NCBI GenBank assembly: GCA_036250195.1
Contig: JAVHZZ010000006.1
Span: forward strand, 186,929,850 to 186,993,849
Direction of reading: 5' to 3'
From: Mixophyes australis
Lineage: Eukaryota > Chordata > Amphibia > Anura > Limnodynastidae
Length of the DNA: 64,000 nucleotides
Every line of letters begins with the position of its first letter. Position 1 is the first letter of the stretch. The position numbers and the translations under genes are program-made. The notes under the pieces were generated by a model that was not told the DNA's origin, made no database searches, and worked only from the letters and a program-made list of their open reading frames with translations. Of this stretch, positions 46,858 to 58,645 are shown piece after piece.

Positions 46858-48513
46858 GTAATTATTACCCCCCCCCCCCTCTCAGCGGCCCTTACTATAC
46901 CTTAAGCATACCTGGAGTCAGTAAAACATTCATAATGCCTTGCCATATGCAAGCACACAGGCATGTGTCAGGGCTGTGAGCTCTCTCACCTGCAATAAAA
47001 AGAGGATAGATAACCTCTTTTGACTAGTCCATGCTGGAAACAGGCAGATTAACCAGAGACGGAGGGGAACTATGGATATATCTTAGACAAGAAACAAACT
47101 TAGAAAATTATGTTAGGTGTATCTTTGATATCTTTGTTGAAGTGAGGTCAGCGGTGAATGTAACCATGTTCTACCTGCTCATTTGAAAAATGTAGCAGTG
47201 AATTGGGATTAAGTACAGAGCATTTAGAGATAGGAATATTAGGTGGAGAGTATTGTTATACTCATACTTAATAAACCTTATGCCTGAAAGGTGTTTAAGA
47301 ACAAGCTCAGAAAATGCTGGCGGTAAAGTAATAGTAAGTATAGATTATAAAACAATGTTAGCAGAAGCTTCTATTATTATAATTTTAACTATGTCATACA
47401 AAGGGAAAATGCTTGTGCTACAGGATCAAGCAGTGTGCTGTAATAAGTTAAAGGACTATGTATATCTTTGTTTCTGTGTCATAAATCTGTCATCTGGTAA
47501 TTATAGATATGAAGCACTAAAAAAATCTAGTTTACAGGTAAAGTTACAAAAATACTTTTTCAATGTTGTACATTAGTGAAAAAACAGTACAACCCAGTTT
47601 CCGCAATCTTTTTCAAAGAAGTTAATGAGAGTTATAGTATTGAGAAGAAAATCATTCCTATAATTATATACATAGAAGACCAATAATAACAGGTAAAGGC
47701 TCAGTGATAGGTTCATTAGAAACACCCAATGTTGTAACAGTTTTATTGTTAGAGGGAGAGAGCCTAAGTTATCAGGTCTTTCATTCCTGAATATGTAACA
47801 GAGATTTCTCTTAATCGCTCAAAATAGTCTGCTACTGTCTTGTTGACAAGCATTTATGCTAGCAACTTGTGCAGCACCAGATGATGAGTCTTCCCCTCTT
47901 GCTGCTCCATCCTCTACATTATAAGTAGAGATGTTCACTGAGACCCACTATTCTGCTTTTGGTTTTATATCTGGATTAACTTCGTGTTTTGCTTTTGGTT
48001 TTGGTTTTGGCAAAACTGCCCTTGTGGGTTTTGGTTTTGGTTTTGGATATGGATTTTTTTTTAGAAAAATTGCTAAAATATGCTAAAATCACATAATTTT
48101 GCTCTTTTTTTGTTCCTACATTATTATTAACCTCAATAACACTAATTTCAAGTCATTTCCAGTCAATTTTGACCACCTCACAGGTCACAATATTATTTTC
48201 ATACACTTTCGGACAAAGATTGCAGCGAGCTGGCTGAATGCTTAGCAAAAGAGCAACAATACAAACACACAGCAGTTCATAGCACATCTAGGAAACTTTG
48301 TATACAGCAGTGGCAGAAAAGAAAAGTGGTGCAAGATGGAATTGTCCTTGGGCCCTCCCACCCACCATTATATAAGATATTGAAAAAGACATGTACAGTT
48401 TAACAAAGCGAGTGCTCCAGCGAGTGCAACTTTTATGGCTGAAGTGCCTGGTTTGTTAGGGCCCCTAACAATGGGCTTAAGGAACCTAAGCAAACAGTGC
48501 TGTTAATGAACAA

Positions 48514-48699
48514 GTGACAAGTCATGCACCAGTGGAAGCAGTTCTTGCCAGTGATAAGAAGAAGATCATTGTTAGGCCTGGGCATAAGTCCAAGTCCACC
48601 TCTTATGTGTGGTATTATTTTTACACAAATCCTGACAACAGTTGTCTAGCCATTTGTAGCGTTTGTAAAGCCACATTTAGTATACCATATTCTATGTAA
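48514..48699 (+). pseudogene. hAT transposase, BED-finger fragment
   Basis: The frame encodes VWYYFYTNPDNSCLAICSVC, matching the BED finger of the left-edge element (SVWSYFYPNPDNQC). It stops before the distal His pair, which appears downstream in a different frame ('HLGTSS'-like, near 48940). Frameshifted and inactive. Confidence 0.78.
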
Positions 48700-49130
48700 C
48701 CAAGTATATAGGAAATTACTTTTTTGATGGGTTTTTTTTGGACTACAAAGAAGGACAATCCTAGAGATAATATTACAGTGTCATGTGTGCTACATGTCAC
48801 TAGCTTGTGTTGTGATTTACATACCAGGAAATTAGTTATAAGTAGACTTTCCGACGTATTATTTCAACGGCGCTGCAGATGCCTTGTGGCGCCTTATAAA
48901 TAAATATTAATAATAATAATAATAGTAGAGGTAGGGACCTTAACCATCTAGGAACCTCATCCATGTTATGCCATTTGAAGCGAGTTCATGAAAATGTTTT
49001 GTGAAAATCAGAAACTTATGCTAAAAAATAACAACAAGCAGTCCAGCATCAGCTATGTCCCTTCTCTCATCTAGATCCCATCACCTGCAATCTACACCCC
49101 CCAACACCTTCCTCATCAATATCCTCACAA

Positions 49131-49886
49131 GTGATCGGAGTTAGTCCTGCATCCAAGTTGCTAAGGCGAGATGACTCCTCCCCTATCCAGGACTCCTCAG
49201 AAAAATCCTTGAGCGTTAGGCCCACTGCAGCTGCTCCTGCTGCTGGGGGTAGATCTTCAACCCAGAAGCAGATCAAGAAGACTACTAGTAGCATACATAC
49301 CGACTTTCTTCAGCACTCTTCCGGAAGCCTGCCAGTGGAGGTGGGCGTGAGGGGGGCGGGGCGGCCAAAATTGCGTCATTTTGGCCCCACCCCCTGTAAC
49401 GGCATGACGCAAATGCGTCATTTGACAGCTGGGGGCGGGGCTTAATGCCGCGATTCACCGGGAATCACGGCGTTTGGGATCTAATTCTGCCCAATTCACT
49501 AGGAAGTGGGGCACGTGAAGTGGGCAGAATTCGGGAGATTGCTACACTCACCCGGGAGTCCGGGAGACTCTCGCAAAATGCGGGAGTCTCCCGGACATTC
49601 CGGGAGAGTTGGCAAGTATGCTAGTAGTTTACATCAATTGACTGTTAAACAATCCTTTGCAAGAGGAAGCAACTTTCAACCAGTCGCACAGTGGATCACA
49701 GGCACCATGGCGACCATACTAGTATTAGATCTGCATCCAATATCCACCATTAATGCAGCAGGAATAAGACAGTTAATTGAGGTCCTGTGTCCCCATTATC
49801 AAATTTCATCTCAACACCATTTTACTAGACAAGCAATTCCTTACCTGTACCAGGGGGTTACAAAAAAGAAAATTATTTGGCTATAA
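49131..49886 (+). pseudogene. hAT transposase N-terminal domain, split by a MITE
   Basis: The linker (RDDSSPIQDSSEKS and SSTQKQIKKTTSS, to 49284) and HQLTVKQSFARG...VAQWITGTMATILVLDLHPIS...FTRQAIPYLY (49629-49850) parallel residues 340-450 of the left-edge transposase. The intervening 329 bp are a MITE. The frame then ends at a stop near 49884. Confidence 0.82.
49292..49620. mobile_element. CATACTTGCC-family MITE inserted in the hAT gene
   Basis: The ends 'catacatacc' and 'ggcaagtatg' are inverted. The flanking ctagtag is duplicated at 49285-49291 and 49621-49627, though a TAGTA duplication with GC...GC ends is equally consistent. Subterminal 'cgggagtctcccgg' palindromes fill the right end. 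It interrupts the transposase linker, so it is younger. Relatives occur at 4785 and 58560. Confidence 0.88.
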
Positions 49887-50337
49887 AATGCCATTCTACC
49901 CACTCTACAATTAACCACAGATATGGGGACAATCGGAACTGGGAAAACTAAAGATTATATGACTGTGACAGCCCACTGGGTTGGTAAATCGCCTTCAGCA
50001 GCAGGAACAGCAGCAAAATGTAACAAACAAAGCTAGATCTTTCAGAGGCAGGCTACTCTGTGTATCATCTGCTTCACTAAGAGGCATACCGCTGACAACT
50101 TGTTTTAAACAAAAAGGGATGTCACTGCAACATGGCTTATCCTGCTTGGTCTCTCCTGAGGATATGTGATTTCTGATTACGCCACCAGCATTACAGTGGG
50201 AGGAATTCCATCACATTCCCTATTTTGCTCACACAACCAACATGGTGATACAGAACTTTTAAAAAAATGACAGTGACATGCAGGAGATGCTGTCTGTGTC
50301 CTGAAATATTTAGGGTCATTTTCAGCATTCTGCAACA

Positions 50338-50891
50338 GCATGTAGGAGAATGCAGCAGCTGCAAGAAATAGAATTTAGGGGGAATGTACTTAGTCCAGTG
50401 CAGTGGAGAATACATTCTGTGTTGTGCAAGGTGCTGAAACCACTTGAAGTAGTCACCTGTGAAGAGAGTGCAGACACTGTTTGCTTGAGTCAAGTGATTC
50501 CCCTAATTAGACTTTTTGAAAAGCAGCTAGAAAAATTGAAGGAGGAAATGAAACAAAGCAATTCCGCTATGTTGGACTTGTAGATTAAGTACTTTATTTG
50601 CTTCACCAGGATCCAAGAGTTATCAAAATTTTAAAATCGGATCATTACATTTTGCCAACTGTGCTTGATTCTATGTTTAAGAGCTATGTCTTTTCTTTCT
50701 TTCCAATATCTGACCCAGATCTCAAGAGATGCAATGAGCTCCTGGTCAGCAAGCTGACAGCTCAAGTGGTACATGACACAATGACGTCTCCTCCTTCAGC
50801 TTCTCTGGAAACTGCTGCTAGGAAAAAACTTAGTTTTCCCAAGACACCCAGTGGTGATGCAGATGAGTCAGCACAACATTTTGACATTTGA
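50338..50891 (+). pseudogene. hAT transposase, C-terminal core fragments
   Basis: Two adjacent frames encode WRIHSVLCKVLKPLEVVTCE...VIPLIRLFEKQLEKL (50400-50580) and then DPRVIKILKSDHYILPTVLD...QVVHDTM (50604-50790). The first matches the 'vLkPfe..T' block and the second the LDPR.K-type block that precedes the dimerisation region. There is a stop between them. Confidence 0.7.
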
Positions 50892-51339
50892 TCTGGTCTA
50901 AAAGAATTGACCAAAAATCATGACAGCTCTGCCATAAATAGAACTACAAATTCCATGAGGAATGCCATTACCGACAATTACCTCAAAGTACACAGACTTT
51001 TGTGATGGTGGATTCCAGCAGATATGAATTAGTATTGTTTGAGGATTATGTACACAATGATAAGGGTGAATATGATGACAGTGTAGATTACAGGTGCTGA
51101 GATCTAGCTGAGAGAAGGGATCTAGCTGATGCTGGTATGCTTGATAATATTTTAGGTAAAATGGCATGTTGGCAATTTTATGTTTTTCTACAGTAAAATT
51201 TTCACCTTTATTAGAGAGGTGTATTTTACTTTAAAAAGGTACAAGATTTTTATTTACATTTTTGTTTCCCCTACTTAAAACCACTATGCACTTGAACATA
51301 GGCTTGAGCGCATGAGGTAGAGGGATTTAGTATCATAAT

Positions 51340-52080
51340 GACTGAGATTGAAGAGTGACAAAAACAATGTGACTGAAGACTGGAAAGTGACAAGGACACT
51401 GCCACCCCTCCTGCTTCTGTATGAGCTATGGCACAGTAGAATGTCACTGGAGACTTTTAAGAACACTGATAGCTCTATTATTACAATTTCTGTTTCAGCA
51501 CTGAACTCTGCCACCTCCCCTGTTTCTGAGTGAGCTATGGCACAGTAAAATGTGACTGGAGACTTTTGTAATACTGACAGCCCTATTATTTGAGTTTCTG
51601 TTTCAACACTAAGTAATGCCACCTTATATTGTGAGCCCTGGCATAGTAAGATATGACTGCAGATTTTGAAGAACACTGTCAGCCCTATTACTTCTATTTC
51701 AGCAATGACAATTAGCAGTGGATTAATGGAGTTGTCCTGTTTGTGTGTTAGCTATATAACACAGTACAATGTGACTGCAGATTTAGAACAAGACTGCCAG
51801 CCCTATTAATTCAAATTCAGCAATGACAATTAGCAATGGAGCTGTCCTGTTTGTGTGTCAGCTATATAACACAGTACAATGTGACTGCAAAGTTAGAACA
51901 AGACTGCCAGCCCTATTAATTCTATTTCAGCAATGACAAATAGCAATGGAGCGCTCCTGTTTCTGTGTGAGCTATAACTCGTTAGAATGTCACTGGGGAC
52001 TTTGAAGAACACCACCCTCTTTCTTTTCTAGCTATGACGCTGCCCAACTGCACTAGAGACTGCCAAGAACTTTGCTACCC
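51340..52080. repeat. ~110-bp tandem repeat in the hAT 3' region
   Basis: 'cacagta.aatgt.actg.agac' recurs near 51430, 51540, 51651, 51761, 51871 and 51981, giving about six units of 110 bp with 10-20% divergence. It lies between the transposase remnant and the right terminus. Confidence 0.85.
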
Positions 52081-52370
52081 CTTCTGTGTCTCTCTGTGAA
52101 ATGGCGCTGAATCGCCGTGGAGCGCGGTACTTATAAAATCCAAAACTCGCGAGATCCGGAGACGTAACAATGATGTTTTGCCTCGTTTTTAATTCCGAGG
52201 GCGCACGAAATTACTGAGCCAAGACAGCTTGGTACTCGGATCTGTTAAGTTTGGGTGGGCTCTTTTCCTGGGGAGGGAACCGATCATGGACATCTCTATA
52301 GGGTCATTGTCCCTTATGGGCCAGATTATTGTCACACGGCGCTTATTCGGCTTCCATAAACAAAGACTAA

Positions 52371-52545
52371 GGGCTAGATTTACTAAGCTGCGGGTTTGAA
52401 AAAATGGGGATGTTGCCTATAGCAACCAATCAGATTCTAGCTTTCATTTATTTAGTACCTTCTACAAAATGACAGCTAGAATCTGATTGGTTGCTATAGG
52501 CAACATCCCCACTTTTTCAAACCCGCAGCTTAGTAAATCTAGCCC
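52371..52545. mobile_element. Perfectly palindromic PIF-like MITE with TAA duplication
   Basis: The left arm 'gggctagatttactaagctg' is exactly inverted at the right end; the arms are about 80 bp. Each contains 'tatagcaaccaatcagattc' (a CCAAT motif). TAA flanks both ends (52368-52370 and 52546-52548), the trinucleotide TWA duplication of PIF/Harbinger elements. A partner copy lies at 54022-54150. Confidence 0.9.
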
Positions 52546-52749
52546 TAAGACACTCACCTGTGCCTCATTAGCAGCCCTCAAACCCTTAGTCTGATCTGCA
52601 CATGTGCAGACTGAGCACCTGTCTGTTGCTGGCAAGATTCCTATTGGTCTCAGGTTCTGGCTCTAAACTTGAAAAGGCACCTCCTCCCATTCCTCTGGGC
52701 CTGTTCATCAAGTTACCTGGCTGTTTAGGTTCCTACCTATTCTGTGTGC

Positions 52750-52853
52750 TCTCACCTGGATCGTCAGTGCCTCTGCTGTGTTGCTGTTCAAAGGCTATAC
52801 TGCTCACCTGGATCATCAGTACCTCTGCTGTGTTGCTGTTCAAAGGCTATACT
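52750..52853. repeat. 52-bp direct duplication
   Basis: 'cacctggatcgtcagtgcct' through 'aaaggctatactgct' occurs twice in tandem (from about 52752 and 52804) with two differences. Confidence 0.85.
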
Positions 52854-53526
52854 GCTCAAACTGCACTTACCTCTGCTGTGTGCTGTTTGTGGGTCTGATT
52901 GCAGAACCCACCTTTGCAAATCGCGGTTCAGCCCCCGGATGCAGTGATCTATCGCCAGAACTTCAATAATCCAAGAAGACGAATTCTCCTCAGGCTGCAG
53001 CCATTTCTTTAAAATTTTAGAAAGCTCAGCTACTTGCGCTCTGACCGGCTTTTCTTTATCATAGCACCATTGGTGATAGCGCTGTGCTCGGCCTGGCCCG
53101 GAAACTCCAACGCTAACCAATATCTCAGACGTTAGGCACAAATAATCAGAGGCCCGTTCCTCATCTAAATCCATATAAGCTCGCTGAGCTTCATCAGTCA
53201 GATATGGCGCCAACCTCTCAGCCCAATCTTTAGGAGGCCATTTTGCCCCTTTTTGCAAGTCTCTCAAAGGACACCAGATATGCTTCTACGTTATCACCTG
53301 GTGACATTTTCTGGAGAACTGGACCAGGTGGTTCATTTCTGTCATGCCTCACCTGGCTTAACTCTTTCCTTAAGAGCCTTGTGTTTTCCACCTGTGCCTC
53401 AGCAACTCGTAGCATCTGAGCTTGCTGCTGTTGCTGCGCAGGGGCCACATTCATGAGGGTTCTCAGTACTTCCTTCATGTTGACGTCTGCGCCGGTTGGG
53501 TAGAGGAAACTTGCTTCCCGGAGCAT
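52788..53526 (-). pseudogene. SCAN-type gag of a Gmr1-like gypsy retrotransposon
   Basis: On the minus strand the first frame (53526-53230) reads MLREASFLYPTG, a Gln run, and PGDNVEAYLVSFERLAKRGK. After a one-step frameshift near 53240 the second reads WPPKDWAERLAPYLTDEAQ, AYMDLD, YLCLTSEILVSVGVS, RAQRYHQWCY, LSKILKKWLQPE and VLAIDHCIRGLNRDLQRWV. This is the retrotransposon capsid from which vertebrate SCAN domains derive. SCAN/capsid C-terminal domains dimerise. The Gag C-terminus, pol and the 3' LTR are lost. Confidence 0.85.
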
Positions 53527-53544
53527 CCCACTCCTGACACCACT

Positions 53545-54021
53545 TGTGGCAAGAGCCCACTACTGCTGAAGCACATGCAGCTTTATTGTAAGGATGGTTA
53601 AAATGTTTTTGACACTGTATGACTTTCACAGCAATTATGGAGACCCTAAACACTATCTAGACATAGACCAGCTCTCTCTCAAGACCAGACAGCTTCCCCA
53701 GCGTTGGTCTCAGTGAACAAATGACACAATCAAACTTTTATACATGATGCTCCTCCCCCAGCCTTAGCTTGATGGGCAGGGGACACACCCACCTTCTCTT
53801 TAAGAGGAAACTCCCATCACAGGCTCTGTTTGCACTAACAGACACACCCTGTCTGTTTGCTGAGAGGAAGGAGCTTCCAAATCATGTAAGTTAACCAAAC
53901 TTTAAACTACACAAGTTTTTACCTGGTTTAACCTCAATCTAGGTGCATAACTGCGCCAATTTTTTATTCTGCTTGTATGCTTTCTCTGCATCTTATCGGA
54001 TAAATGCCTCCCTTTGTTACA
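53545..54021 (-). repeat. 5' LTR of the SCAN-gag retrotransposon
   Basis: On the minus strand it begins TGTAACAAAGGG (54021) and ends CTCTTGCCACA (53545), with AATAAA at about 53587-53582. The following AGTGGTGTCAGGAGTGGGAT (53544 downward) is in the primer-binding-site position before the gag start at 53526. The element abuts a MITE that lacks its left arm (54022), implying insertion into that MITE. Confidence 0.8.
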
Positions 54022-54150
54022 ATAGCAACCAATCAGATTCTAGCTATCATTTAAATAGTATATTCTAAAAAATGACAGCTAGAGTGTGATTGGTTGCAAT
54101 AGGCAACATATCCACTTTTTTCAAAACTGCAGCTTGATAAATTTTCCCCT
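54022..54150. mobile_element. PIF-like MITE, left arm removed
   Basis: 'atagcaaccaatcagattct' and 'gacagctagagtgtgattgg' through 'agcttgataaattttcccc' match the 52371-52545 element. The outer left arm is replaced by the LTR ending at 54021. Confidence 0.8.
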
Positions 54151-54269
54151 GGGACTCCTCAATATATATATATACTATACATTCATCATTCCTGCATAAC
54201 CTGCAGTACAATTTTTTAACCAGAAACAGAATGTAAATGTATTCCTAAATGTATTCCCATATGTATTAA

Positions 54270-54472
54270 TAATATTACCACCATCATCATATTCAACATT
54301 TATTTATAAGGCTCAATAAATTCAACAGAGCTGGACAGTCATTATACAAATGATATGGGTATGAGTAAACAAATAAGCACAGTAACAAAACATGGGAGTT
54401 TAAAAACACATACAAAGTGTAATTGTAAAGGTGTAAATAGACAAGTACAAGTTAAATGAAAAATTATAACAG
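54270..54472 (-). repeat. L2-like 3' tail segment, host of the L1 insertion
   Basis: 'accaccatcatcatattcaacatttatttataagg' begins a minus-strand 3' UTR like that at 25805. It continues after the Tx1/L1 element at 56491-56720 ('gtagagagggccctgctcat'). Confidence 0.55.
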
Positions 54473-56476
54473 ATGTGCCAGCTGTAGGCCTATTTCCTTA
54501 CTCAGCGTTGATCTGAAACTATTTGCAAAGATTCTGACCTCCAGGTTGAACCCGCTCCTTCCTGTCCTCATTCATCTTGACCAGGTGGGTTCCATCACAG
54601 GGCGTCAAGCCCCCGATAATACTAGAAGGATTATTCATCTGATTCATACGATTCATAACGATAACATTCCTTCCCTTCCCATGGCGCTTGATGTTGAAAA
54701 GGCGTTCGACTGCATCTCCTGGTCGTTCATGGAGGGGGTACTCTGATTGATGGGGTTCATGGGCAGATTTTTGAAAGGTATCTTGGCCCTCTATCATTCC
54801 CCTTCAGCCACTATTTCTGCTAATGGTCTGACCTTGATGCCCCTCCCTATTTTGAATGGCACACGCCAAGATTGCCCCCTCCACACTTATGTTCGTTCTC
54901 ATCATCGAGACACTGGCCTGCCGCTAGGATATGAGACAACCGGGAGATAGCGGATATACCTGTGAGCCCCTCTACTCATAAGATTGTGCTCTATGCTGAC
55001 GACATCTTGTTGTCCATCACTCATCCCACCACTTCTGTGCCTCCCCTCTTGTTCGAGTTGGACCTATATAGCCACTTTTCAGGCTACAAGATCAACTCGG
55101 ACAAGATAGAGGTATTGGACTTTAATGTTTCTAACTCTGATAAGATATTCCTGGAGCGTTCCTTTCCATTTCAATGGCATCTCCAAAAAATTAAGTATCT
55201 GGGAATCTTTGTCACTAAACATTACAGGCACCTTTTTCAAGCAAACTTTCACTGTCTTTTTGACCAAATAAAGCTAGATCTCACTACTTGGTTACACCTT
55301 TACATTTCTTGGATTGGCCGCATTAATGCCGTCAAGATGAATATCTTCCCCAGATTGCTTTATTATTTCCAGACTCTTCCCATTCGTATCCCACCCTATG
55401 TGGCCTATTCAATTGTTTGAATATCCTGCCGCGTTAAAATTATTACTTTTTTTATTAGTTATTATGGTTATGGTTATGGTTATTATATATTATAATTATT
55501 AGTTATTATGGTAATAGTAAGCTGGATTTCAGCTCGCGGCTCAGGGATCTGCGAGCTGAAATCCAGCGAGAAAACTACCGTAATAACGTTTTTTTCCCAC
55601 GCACTATTACTGTAATAACGGTAACAGTGCGCGGAGCGTGAGATTTTCGGGTTTTTCCACAGACAATGGAATATGCCAATCGGTTTCCTCCAATTTCATA
55701 TTACTAAATTAGTTTGGTCAGGTAGACTTAAAGTTCTTCAGAGATCCCAGCGGGAAGGGTACTATGTGCCTTCATTACTCTGTAGAATCCTCCCTGACAC
55801 TTCTGATCAATGCTGGTGAGGGTGCTCCCACGAAGGCACATTCCTTCATATTTAGTGGATGTGCCCAAAACTGATACATTTCTGGACCGAGATCAAACGT
55901 TTGACCCAATCAATTCTTCAGGTGGATATTCCCCTGGAGCCCAAATTCTTTCTTCTTCCTCTGGGAGCTCCCTCGTCAACCTGTCATCAGAATAAACTAA
56001 TTAGGCGCATTCTCTCCACGGCTACTTGCCAAATAGCAGCAGACTAGCGGCAGCAAACTCCCCCCTCCTTGATGACCATAGTAAACAGAGTTTGGCAGAC
56101 CCAGCGAATGGAGTATATGACCAGGATTATCCGCAAATCCTCGAGAGCCTTCACCAGGCTTGCTCACCCTTCACATAACTATTATCATTTCTTTCCCCTT
56201 TAAAGTTTTTTTACCCCTCACATTGGATCGAGCCACTTCTCCCCTCTCCCCCTATAACTATTTTCTCTCTTTCCCCCTTCTTTTACTTCTCTCCCCTCTG
56301 TATGGAAAACTCTTGGTCATTCTTTCTTTACATATATAACTATATGGTTGACATGTTGAGTCTATTTCTATGCTGGTCGTAGACGCTGTTTGTTTATCTT
56401 GTTAATTACAATTTGTGTTTTCACGTTGTCAGTTGTAAACTATTGCTCATGTGACCTTGCAAAAATAAAACTTTTA
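54473..56476 (+). pseudogene. 5'-truncated Tx1/L1-like LINE with 14-bp target duplication
   Basis: The flanking aaaaattataacag is duplicated at 54459-54472 and 56477-56490. The element encodes RPISLLSVDLKLFAKIL, HLDQVGSITGRQAPDNTRR, LDVEKAFDCISWSF, then YADDILLSITHP, ISWIGRINAVKMNI, and after an internal MITE the C-terminal CWRGCSHEGTFLHIYWMCP zinc-knuckle-like motif. These match L1/Tx1-type reverse transcriptase of amphibians and its terminal domain. The endonuclease half is absent. The 3' end is 'aataaaacttttaaaaa'. Several stops and frameshifts make it inactive. Confidence 0.87.
55408..55670. mobile_element. Palindromic CGCG MITE inside the L1
   Basis: 'ctcgcggctcagggatctgc' is flanked by inverted 'tggatttcagctcgc/gcgagctgaaatcca', and 'taccgtaataacg' recurs on both sides. 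It is related to 38105-38338. It interrupts the LINE between PIRIPPYV and the following WSGR, so it is younger. The ends are approximate. Confidence 0.7.
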
Positions 56477-58554
56477 AAAAATTATAACAGAAACACATAA
56501 AGTAAGCTAAGTACATGGGATGGGGTAGAGAGGGCCCTGCTCATGAGTGTTTCTAAACTAGAGGGAGGGTGAATTGGAGACATGAGGAAAAAGTGGGACA
56601 GAAGTGAGTATCACAGGAGGAGCAAGTAGAGGGAGTAATCAGGGAGAGTCATGGAAGAGCAGGTGGATGGAGTGATCAAGGAGTGGTCATGGAGCTAGGG
56701 CGACACAACAGAGATCCCTGAACAATACTGAGTAAAAACTAAATAGGCTGTATTTAGTAACCTTTAGTAACCACATTATAAGGAACAGTTTTATCTGTCA
56801 GGTGATGTAAATATCTGGCAGCTGATGGGTGATAGAGGGAGGTAACTGAGGCAATAGGAAATGTCTCTTATATAATGGTGATGGTGACTAGTGAAAGTAT
56901 GGTGCTTTTGACCCAATGATAACTAGACCCTTAAAACATGCACCTACAGGTACATTTTGAGGAAAGATGTCATGAGCTTCTAACCTGTGTGCTACAGCTC
57001 AAATTTACAGAGAAATTCTTAGTGCTTGCTAGGCCAAAATAGATAGATCCCCCGACCAGTGATAAGGTAATCTCTGTTAGGGGAGACCTAACTGTTATTT
57101 GGGCTCCAAGCCTGTGCAATGAGTGTGTTTAATAAACCAAATAACAATGGGCTCAGCTGCAAATCTTTAGGGAGGGGCTCAAATCTCACAGTGAAACAAG
57201 GAAATATATTGAACAAATTTGATTACTGACTCATAAAAATGCAATACACTGCATTTATTTAGCTTAAGCAAACTTTCTAATGTATTTCTCTGTTGAGCCC
57301 TTAACGGTTTGCAGCTGAGCCCACGATTACACTGTTTAATAATAGCAATAATATTAGTAGTAGTAGTAATATCTGTTCATTTATATTGTGTTTATTACAA
57401 TACCCTCTATTCCAGTAATCCAGTGTAGTTCATCTCAAACAATTATGTTTTTACATATAATGCCACACAACTTTTGTATTTTAAACATTCACCTTCAATA
57501 TATTGTAACGTCTACATCAGTGTAATTAAAAAAGTAGGTAGTGAGATTTGCAATCTGAATGCAGAGCCCAAGCTGTATCAGGATACAGTTATTCATACCT
57601 GTAGAATAGAAAACACATATTTAGATCTATGCCAAGAGAAGTGGTATGCATTAAAATAAGGGAAACATTCCAAATGAAAATCCTCAAAATCTGGGATCTG
57701 GGAAGGCAGTATTCGGCACAATTAACAATTTCAGTGCCACATCCACAGGATTTATGGGAAAGGCCGTCCCACATGTTGACATGGCTGTAAATCTTACAGA
57801 TGCAGTAAGTGTGTTCTTGGCTGTAGCCATTGGCATAAATAAGTTGTCTTTTATAGAATAGCTCCTAAGGTATGTATGTAAGTATGTTTTGTGCAATGGC
57901 AATAAATGGCATTGGTCGAGTCAGCAAAAGGGCATAAATTTCAACCACAGTTTTATTATCACAGGTGCAGTAACAGCAAACACAACAATACAGAATTGAG
58001 GATAGTTAGCTATAGCACAAAAAATATTTTGCTCAACAGAGGGTAGAACATATAACAAGATAGCAGACTGCACTCCTTTCTCTCAGTAGGGCTACTTCAT
58101 TCTGATTTTATAAAGAGCATAAACCCACCCAGTGTGAGTAAGGGGTAGATATTGAAGAAGTTAACCCCCTCCTCGGATGTGGAAGATCTCCAGCATGCTA
58201 GGCCAATCATAAGGTGTTAATGAAGCTTGCCCTACTTGTAAGTCAAATATCAGTGAACATTAAATATAAGAGGGTAGAGTTACAGGAGAGGAATAGGCTC
58301 AATACTGACTATTATACTAAAATAGATAAAAGTATAAATGCTAAATATTATAGTAAAATGGATAAAAATAAATACTAAATATTATACTAAAAATGGAGTA
58401 TAATATGAAGAATTATAGATGAGGAGATCAGAATCCGGTTAATCACTCAAAATTGCTTGTGCTCCTTGAAACAAAGAGTGAGTCAAAATGTCATATTCAC
58501 ATGATCGGGCCTCGGAACTGGGTAGTTGTAAGTCCAGGCTTTTAACTTTCTGGG

Positions 58555-58645
58555 TGTTGTAGCATACTTGCACAGTCTCCCAAAATGTCTGGGAGACTCC
58601 AGAATACTGGGTAGGTCTCCAAGACTCTCTAATGAAGTGAGCATA
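58555..58645. mobile_element. CATACTTGC MITE fragment
   Basis: 'agcatacttgcacagtctcc' and 'gtctgggagactcc' match the right arm (inverse) of 49292-49620. Only about 90 bp remain. Confidence 0.65.

Larger units (their letters stand above)
47926..52298 (+). mobile_element. 4.4-kb hAT element with BED transposase, decayed
   Basis: The left end TAGAGATGTTCACTG and right end '...tggacatctcta' are inverted over about 12 bases. Between them lie a BED finger, hAT core pieces, and a subterminal 'cgcgagatccg' and 'gggtgggctc' shared with the element at the left edge. The flanking octamers (attataag and tagggtca) do not match, so either the ends belong to two copies or the duplication has decayed. Confidence 0.7.
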
